Shown here: positions 43,201 to 52,200 of the stretch, in pieces | Position numbering within the stretch: the first letter of the stretch is position 1 | Layout: each line of letters opens with the position of its first letter | DNA from: Limnomonas spitsbergensis | Taxonomy: Eukaryota; Chlorophyta; Chlorophyceae; Chlamydomonadales | Direction of reading: 5' to 3' | Assembly: GCA_037349105.1 (NCBI GenBank) | Contig: JAYJMM010000101.1 | Coordinates: 248,001 to 312,000 of the forward strand | Length of the DNA stretch: 64,000 bases | The notes under the pieces: model-generated | What the model was told of the DNA's origin: nothing | What the model saw: the letters and a program-made list of their open reading frames with translations, nothing else | Databases searched by the model: none | Made by a program: the position numbers and the translations under genes

Positions 43201-46200
43201 CCTCAGGGTGGCATTAATTGGGGTATTTCCCTCAGGGTGGCATAAATTGGGGTATTTCCCTCAGGGTGGCATTAATTGGGGTATTTCCCTCAGGGTGGCA
43301 TTAATTGGGGTATTTCCCTCAGGGTGGCATTAATTGGGGTATTTCCCTCAGGGTGGCATTAATTGGGGTATTTCCCTCAGGGTGGCATTAATTGGGGTAT
43401 TTCCCTCAGGGTGGCATTAATTGGGGTATTTCCCTCAGGGTGGCATTAATTGGGGTATTTCCCTCAGGGTGGCATTAATTGGGGTATTTCCCTCAGGGTG
43501 GCATTAATTGGGGTATTTCCCTCAGGGTGGCATAAATTGGGGTATTTCCCTCAGGGTGGCATTAATTGGGGTATTTCCCTCAGGGTGGCATTAATTGGGG
43601 TATTTCCCTCAGGGTGGCATAAATTGGGGTATTTCCCTCAGGGTGGCATTAATTGGGGTATTTCCCTCAGGGTGGCATAAATTGGGGTATTTCCCTCAGG
43701 GTGGCATAAATTGGGGTATTTCCCTCAGGGTGGCATTAATTGGGGTATTTCCCTCAGGGTGGCATTAATTGGGGTATTTCCCTCAGGGTGGCATAAATTG
43801 GGGTATTTCCCTCAGGGTGGCATTAATTGGGGTATTTCCCCTCAGTATGGGATGTTTTTTTCTCACGGGTTGAACCCCCTTGTCCACTCTGTACCACTCT
43901 CGAGGGAGGGAGAAGTGTGGAGCTTTTCACCTGTGTTACGTCCACTTTCAACCTCCGCTACTTTGTCTTGAGTTTACACCCAGAGTCGAATCCAGGCAGA
44001 CGGGGCCTCTGTGTGAGGAAGAGCAGACGCAGATTGAAGCACTTCCCCCCACAACATCTGGCTGGCTGAGCATTCGAACCCCTGCATTCCCCCTTCCTTG
44101 ATTGTGCAGCCAGACCACCATTCAGGCGAAAATGGGTCCCTGCTGAGGGTGAAGAAAAACCAGATGCAGATTGTTGCACTTCCCCATGACAGCAATGACC
44201 ACCTGGCTGACTTGACATAACAACTCCTCCCCCCTCCTTCCTGATGTGCAGCCAGAGCACCATTCAGGCCAATGGGGCCCTGCTGAGGGTGAACCCCGTA
44301 GGGCTGGCAAGGCTCAATCTGCAAGACGGCTTAGAAGTGTCCACGGTGGGTTGTGTAAAACGAATATCACGCTGCAGGAATCAGGGGCTAAAGGTGTCCA
44401 CGGTGGATCAGCAGAGCTGCGGCGTAACTCCTCGAGCTCTGCTTTGCACTTTAGAGGATCATTGTTATAGCTCAGGTGCCCTGAGGGTAAAAATGAATGC
44501 AGCTGGAATCAGGGGCTGGCATTGTCCATGGTAGCGCGCGCTAAGCTTAGCGCTTAGCGCAAGTGGGTGCTGGAAAACAGATATCACATAGCAGGAATCG
44601 GAGCCTGGAGGTGTCCACGATGGGTGCTGGAAAACGAACGCATCTGGAATCAGGTGCTGGCCTTGTCCATGGTAGCGCGTGCTAAGTGCTTAGCGCTAGT
44701 GTGTGCTAGAAAACGAGGATCACACAGCAGGAATCCGGGGCTGCAGGTGTCCACAGTCAGCAGTGTCCAATGAATATCACGCAGCTGGAAATAGGGATGG
44801 GTATTTTTCTGCACGTGTTCATCGGCGTTTCCATAGAAAATCTGTCATGATGTCCTGTTTTTAGCTGGCTGGAGTTGTCCAGCTTGGGTACTTTGGCCCA
44901 ATCTCAAGAATAGCTTCGTCTTCACCTTTGGTGCCCATGATGTGCTCCTGTGGAAAAAACGAAAGTCAGGCAGCTGGCAACGCCTTTTCCTCCGGGCATG
45001 CACACGGGCTTCTTTGGCAGCTACAACAAACGAATTACCTTCGGTTCGTCATGATGACTCTCAAGAGTGATTACTCTCAAGAGTGATGACTCTCAAGAGT
45101 GATGACTCTCAATAGTGATTGCTCTGAAGAGTGATGACTCTCAAGAGTGATGACTCTCAAGAGTGATGACTCTGAAGAGTGATAACTCTCCAGGGTGATG
45201 ACTCTTGCAAAGGACTGACCGGCTGGTGTCACTGCCTTTTCCTCTGGCGTTCCCATTGACATCTTCTGCAGCAGCAACACACATTTCACTTTCAGTGTGT
45301 GCCGTGGTACCTCTTCCAAACGAAAAACAAGCAGCTGGGAACGTCTTTCCCCCTGGAGCTTTTTGTGGGTATCCAAGCACGCATCAACTGGGTTTGGCCC
45401 AGAGGTGTAACGTCATAAACATTAACTGGAATTGCCTTTCCCTCGAGTGTCTTCTGCAGGTACTTGGCAGACAAGCGACAGGCAGGTAGAACCATACCTG
45501 CTCTGACAGTCCCTGCTCCAACCCAGCTGTTGGCAATACCTCCCCTCCCCCCCATTCGCCCAACCCTGACTCCCCCCTCCCTCACAGCCCCACATCCTTT
45601 CCCCTTCTTTCCCCTCCTTCCGCCCGCCTCCTCCGACAAACCATGCCGGCTTGCTTAGATCTTTTACCCTCCCTCCTTTCCCCTCCCTCCCCTCCCTCCC
45701 TCCCTCCCCTCCTACTTCCTCCCCCCCCTTCCCTGTTAACCCCCTCTCTCCCCACCCTCCCAAATACACCTTTTTAACCTGTCCCCTGTCCCCACCACTA
45801 CAGGCAATGCCGGACTACCTGGACCTGTCCCCTGTCCCCACCACTACAGGCCATGCCGGCTTGCTTGGATCTTTACCTCCCTCCTTTCCCCTGCCCCCTC
45901 ACTACAGGCCATGCCGGCTTGCTTGGATCTTTACCTCCCTCCTTTCCCCTGCCCCCCCACTACAGGCCATGCCAGACTACCTGGATCTGTTCCTCTCCTT
46001 GATGCGGCTCCAGGGCAACAGCCGGCACTTCTGCGATCACTTCTCTGGCCTCGTCCGAGATTTCAGGGAAATAAACGTAGGTGGCTCACAGTGTTCTTTT
46101 TAGGGCCTTCGGCTACATTTCAGCTACACTCCGGCCTCCGACCGGGGGGCAGGTTTTGTCAGGCATGCTACTTGGGCCGACGACCGAAGGCCGGTCAAGG

Positions 46201-49200
46201 TTTGGGGCCAAGCGGGCCTTTGGCGGCCGCGGAGCGGCATGCTGAAGGTGTTTTTACGGTACCCAGTACCCACTAGAAAAAAACTGGTGGCTGATAGTGG
46301 TGGTATTTGTTATTTATTCATTTCAATAATGCAGCTTCAGCTACAATTGGGCTTTATTTGCGGCCGGGGAGTGTGTGGGGGTAGTGGCTGATGTGCAGTT
46401 TCGTGATGCGTTTCACAGTCCAGCGAGGCATCACTTTTAATGCGTAGGACAGGAGCCCGAAACCGGTTGCGATAGTCCTTGCTGCTTGGGCTGGTAGGCT
46501 GTAGGCTGGTTAAGGTTTGTTCTCCATTGGCACGGTGACGGCTGAACAGAGATCAACCGATGGTCATATGTTGCACACTGAATAAAGAGTGGCGTAGGTG
46601 TGATGACGGAAACAAAAGTGTGGACGGTGGCGTGTTTGTGTGGGATAGGGGTAGGGAGCAGATACAAGTGTATCATGAAACTAGATTGGAGAAGGACCAA
46701 GTGTGTGGGAATGAGGTGTGGGGAAATAGGTAGAGTTTTTGTACAGTCGAGTGGGGCATCAAATTTGATGCGTTCGAAAGGTGTCCCAAAACCATATGGG
46801 ACACAAAACGAAGGGACAGTGAGCGGAGGCACCGTGACCCCCCCCCTGGGCAAGCTAACACAGACAAGATGTCCAGCGTTTAACTTTCTCGGGTTCATCC
46901 TGAAGAATATTATGACTCTTTTTCTCTTCACCATGAACTTTCAAGCGACCGGTGCATATATATGATAGTGTAACTTGCGCATCATTAACCCCATTTTTTC
47001 TCCAATGTTTTAATCTTGAGTGGGGAAATGTCCCATTTTGGGGAAATGTCCCATTTTCATTCAGAGATCTGCCTAATATATTTCCTTATTGAGTGTTGCA
47101 GCTTCCTTCCGCCCTCCCCCTCCCCTCTCTTTCCCCCCTCCTCTCCTCTCTTCCCCACTTTTTCTCCCTCTCCCCCCCTTCTCCCCCCCTGCTCCCTCCT
47201 GTCCTCCTCCCCTGTCCTCCCCTCTGATCTGCTTGTGGTGTGGCCTTTTTTTCCAGGTCCAATCTGCCATAAGGTACTTACTGAACGGGCCAGCGGCAGC
47301 AGCCAGCAAGACACGGAACACCACCACTGCTCAAGAACAGGTGGGCAATGCTTATCCTCAAATGCCACCATGCAACCATGTTACCATGCACCATGCAACC
47401 ATGTTACCATGCACCATGCAACCATGTTACCATGCACCATGCAACCATGTTACCATGCACCATGCAACCATGTTACCATGCACCATGCAACCATGTTACC
47501 ATGCACCATGCAACCATGTTACCATGCACCATGCAACCATGTTACCATGCACCATGCAACCATGTTACCATGCACCATGCAACCATGTTACCATGCACCA
47601 TGCAACCATGTTACCATGCACCATGCAACCATGTTACCATGCACCATGCAACCATGTTACCATGCACCATGCAACCATGTTACCATGCACCATGCAACCA
47701 TGTTACCATGCACCATGCAACCATGTTACCATGCACCATGCAACCATGTTACCATGCAACCATTGAAACGTGCGAACCTGCCACACGAGCCGTGCCCTCA
47801 TCTAACAATGCAAAAATGTGAGCATGCAATAATGCAGCCACGCAAACATGCGGCCATGCAATGATGCGCCCATGCGCCCATGCACCCATGCAACTATGCA
47901 ACCATGTGAAACCTCACAGGAGCGTCAGGGCATGCAATATGCGCCCATGTGACCATGCAACCATGCAACAATGCAACCATGTGAATCTTCACAGGAGCGG
48001 CAGGGTGTGCTCCGCAGCATGGTCACCGTGAAGTATGGGAGCTCAAGGCCGGTAACGAGCACATATATTGCTGAGGTGAGGATGAGGGGTTAGGGTGAAC
48101 CATGTTTGCATGGTTTGATGGTCACATGGGTGCATGGTGGCATGGTGGCAGGTGGCATTTGGGGATAACGTGCACATATATTGCTGAGGTGAGGGCTGAG
48201 GGTTCGGAACCTTTTCCTTTGAGGTTTGGCCTGCATTTCGGCCGAAGTTCTAAATACTGCTTTTGGAAAACCCGATCCAGCGTCTTAGCTGGTCAACAAG
48301 ACATAAGAACCATTGAGGTTAAGAGGAATGCTTGGCGAAACTGCTGCATCGATGTTTTGCCTCGCTTGATAGTTGGAAATCTGGAGGAGTTGGAACCTGC
48401 ACCTTTTCACCGGTAGTATGGTAGGTAGTTAGTTACCCTGTCTTGAGAGAGTACTGCAGTCACAGACCAATGACCATGTGCTGTTACTTCGAGAGTTACT
48501 TCAAGCTACAGAGTTACTTCGAGCGTACTGTCGACTAATCGATTTTCGATTTGTATGATCCGTCGCCCCTGCATCAAAATTTTGCCTAAATCCTGAACCC
48601 AAAACCCTGAATCCTACCAGGCCGCGACGTCCCTCACGGTTCTGAGCGCGAAGACTAAGGGGTCCAGGGTGGCGGGCGAGGTGTGGCGGAGCTCGGACAC
48701 ACTGCAGACCTCCTCGGAGCGTTACTTCCACGGAAGCAGCGGGACTGCGGCCTGCGGCGACTTGGGAGGAGAAGGGAACCATCAAGGTGTGGATATGTGT
48801 GGATGTATGTATTTGTGTGTATTTGTGTGTGTGCTGTGTCGGGGGGAGCATCAAAGGTGGGCATGTGTATGTGCATCAAAGTGTGTTAGTGAGTGTATGT
48901 GCTACTTGGGAGGGGGGCATACAAGGTGGGCAGGTGTAGGTGCATGGATGTGTGTTGGTGAGTGTATGTGCTACTTGGGAGGGGGGGCATGCAAGGTGGG
49001 CATGTGTATGTGCATTAAAGTGTGTTAGTGAGTGTATGTGCTACTTGGGAGGGGGGCATGCAAGGTGGGCATGTGTATGTGCATCAAAGTGTGTTAGTGA
49101 GTGTATGTGCTACTTGGGAGGGGGGGCATGCAAGGTGGGCAGGTGTATGTGCATTGAAGTGTGTTAGTGAGTGTATTTGCTACTTGGGAGGGGGGCATGC

Positions 49201-52200
49201 AAGGTGGGCATGTGTATGTGCATCAAAGTGTGTTAGTGAGTGTATGTGCTACTTGGGAGGGGGGGCATGCAAGGTGGGCAGGTGTATGTGCATCGGAGTG
49301 TGTAAGTGAGTGTATGTGCTACTTGGGAGGGGGGCATGCAAGGTGGGCAGGTGTATGTGCATCGGAGTGTGTTGGTGAGTGTATGTGCTACTTGGGAGGG
49401 GGGGCATGCAAGGTGGGCATGTGTATGTGCATTAAAGTGTGTTAGTGAGTGTATGTGCTACTTGGGAGGGGGGCATGCAAGGTGGGCATGTGTATGTGCA
49501 TCAAAGTGTGTTAGTGAGTGTATGTGCTACTTGGGAGGGGGGGCATGCAAGGTGGGCATGTGTATGTGCATTAAAGTGTGTTAGTGAGTGTATGTGCTAC
49601 TTGGGAGGGGGGCATGCAAGGTGGGCATGTGTATGTGCATCAAAGTGTGTTAGTGAGTGTATGTGCTACTTGGGAGGGGGGGCATGCAAGGTGGGCAGGT
49701 GTATGTGCATCGGAGTGTGTAAGTGAGTGTATGTGCTACTTGGGAGGGGGGCATGCAAGGTGGGCAGGTGTATGTGCATCGGAGTGTGTTGGTGAGTGTA
49801 TGTGCTACTTGGGAGGGGGAGCATGCAAGGTGGGCATGTGTATGTGCATTGAAGTGTGTTAGTGAGTGTATGTGCTACTTGGGAGGGGGGCATGCAAGGT
49901 GGGCAGGTGTATGTGCATCAAAGTGCGTTAGTGAGTGTATGTGCTACTTGGGAGGGGGGCATGCAAGGTGGGCATGTGTATGTGCATTGAAGTGTGTTAG
50001 TGAGTGTATGTGCTACTTGGGAGGGGGGCATGCAAGGTGGGCAGGTGTATGTGCATCGGAGTGTGTTGGTGAGTGTATTTGCTACTTGGGAGGGGGGCAT
50101 GCAAGGTGGGCAGGTGTATGTGCATCGGAGTGTGTAAGTGAGTGTATGTGCTACTTGGGAGGGGGGCATGCAAGGTGGGCAGGTGTATGTGCATCGGAGT
50201 GCGTTAGTGAGTGCATGTGCTACTTGGGAGGGGGAGCATGCAAGGTGGGCAGGTGTATGTGCATCGAAGTGTGTTAGTGAGTGTATGTGCTACTTGGGAG
50301 GGGGGCATGCAAGGTGGGCAGGTGTATGTGCATTGAAGTGCGTTAGTGAGTGTATGTGCTACTTGGGAGGGGGGCATGCAAGGTGGGCAGGTGTATGTGC
50401 ATTGAAGTGTGTTAGTGAGTGTATGTGCTACTTGGGAGGGGGGCATGCAAGGTGGGCATGTGTATGTGCATTGAAGTGTGTTGGTGAGTGTGTGTGTCGG
50501 GTGGGAGGGGGGCATGCAAGGTGGGCATGTGTATGTGCATCAAAGTGTGTTAGTGAGTGTATGTGCTACTTGGGAGGGGGGGCATGCAAGGTGGGCATGT
50601 GTATGTGCATTAAAGTGTGTTAGTGAGTGTATGTGCTACTTGGGAGGGGGGCATGCAAGGTGGGCATGTGTATGTGCATCAAAGTGTGTTAGTGAGTGTA
50701 TGTGCTACTTGGGAGGGGGGGCATGCAAGGTGGGCAGGTGTATGTGCATCGGAGTGTGTAAGTGAGTGTATGTGCTACTTGGGAGGGGGGCATGCAAGGT
50801 GGGCAGGTGTATGTGCATCGGAGTGTGTTGGTGAGTGTATGTGCTACTTGGGAGGGGGAGCATGCAAGGTGGGCATGTGTATGTGCATCAAAGTGCGTTA
50901 GTGAGTGTATGTGCTACTTGGGAGGGGGGCATGCAAGGTGGGCATGTGTATGTGCATTGAAGTGTGTTAGTGAGTGTATGTGCTACTTGGGAGGGGGGCA
51001 TGCAAGGTGGGCAGGTGTATGTGCATCGGAGTGTGTTGGTGAGTGTATTTGCTACTTGGGAGGGGGGCATGCAAGGTGGGCAGGTGTATGTGCATCGGAG
51101 TGTGTAAGTGAGTGTATGTGCTACTTGGGAGGGGGGCATGCAAGGTGGGCAGGTGTATGTGCATCGGAGCGCGTTAGTGAGTGTATGTGCTACTTGGGAG
51201 GGGGAGCATGCAAGGTGGGCAGGTGTATGTGCATCGAAGTGTGTTAGTGAGTGTATGTGCTACTTGGGAGGGGGGCATGCAAGGTGGGCAGGTGTATGTG
51301 CATTGAAGTGCGTTAGTGAGTGTATGTGCTACTTGGGAGGGGGGCATGCAAGGTGGGCAGGTGTATGTGCATTGAAGTGTGTTAGTGAGTGTATGTGCTA
51401 CTTGGGAGGGGGGCATGCAAGGTGGGCATGTGTATGTGCATTGAAGTGTGTTGGTGAGTGTGTGTGTCGGGTGGGAGGGGGGCATGCAAGGTGGGCAGGT
51501 GTATGTGCATCAAAGTGTGTTAGTGAGTGTATGTGCTACTTGGGAGGGGGGCATGCAAGGTGGGCAGGTGTATGTGCATCGGAGTGTGTTGGTGAGTGCA
51601 TGTGCTACTTGGGAGGGGGGCATGCAAGGTGGGCATGTGTATGTGCATTGAAGTGTGTTGGTGAGTGTGTGTGTCGGGTGGGAGGGGGGCATGCAAGGTG
51701 GGCAGGTGTATGTGCATCGAAGTGTGTTAGTGAGTGTATGTGCTACTTGGGAGGGGGGCATGAAAGGTGGGCAGGTGTATGTGCATGGATGTGTGTTGGT
51801 GAGTTCTGCATGTGTGTGTGTCGGGTGGGAGGGGGCAAATTTTTGAATATGCAGCTCTCTGTGGGGAAGTGTTGCATACAAAGTGTGGAAGAATGGATAT
51901 GACACATTTGCGTTACAAGGCACATGTGTGGTTTAGGGTTAAGGGCATGTGCGAGTGTGAGCATCAAGGTGTGTTTGTGCCGGCCATGTTGGCGGCAGCG
52001 ATAGCTGCGTGAAACAAGTTTGGAGGTTGGGTCAATCTAGGTGTTTGTGTGTGTGTGTGTATGTGCATGAGGCTGTGGAGAGGGGTCCAGCCATGGGCGG
52101 GGGGGTCAATCAAGGTGTGTGTGTGCTGCGTGGGGCGGGTGGTCATTTGGGCATCTTATAGTACGTATGTGGGGGGGGTAGTCAGTGTATGTGTGCGCCC

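Noticed and set aside
47016..47864. 282-residue His/Cys/Met-rich ORF
   Set aside because: Most of it is the 23-bp repeat read in frame. The real coding part here is only 47257-47340, in one frame.
48669..51902. Cys/Val-rich ORFs such as the 264-residue frame at 51108-51902
   Set aside because: They are translations of the 70-bp satellite, which derives from an exon end plus intron. Frames shift between units.
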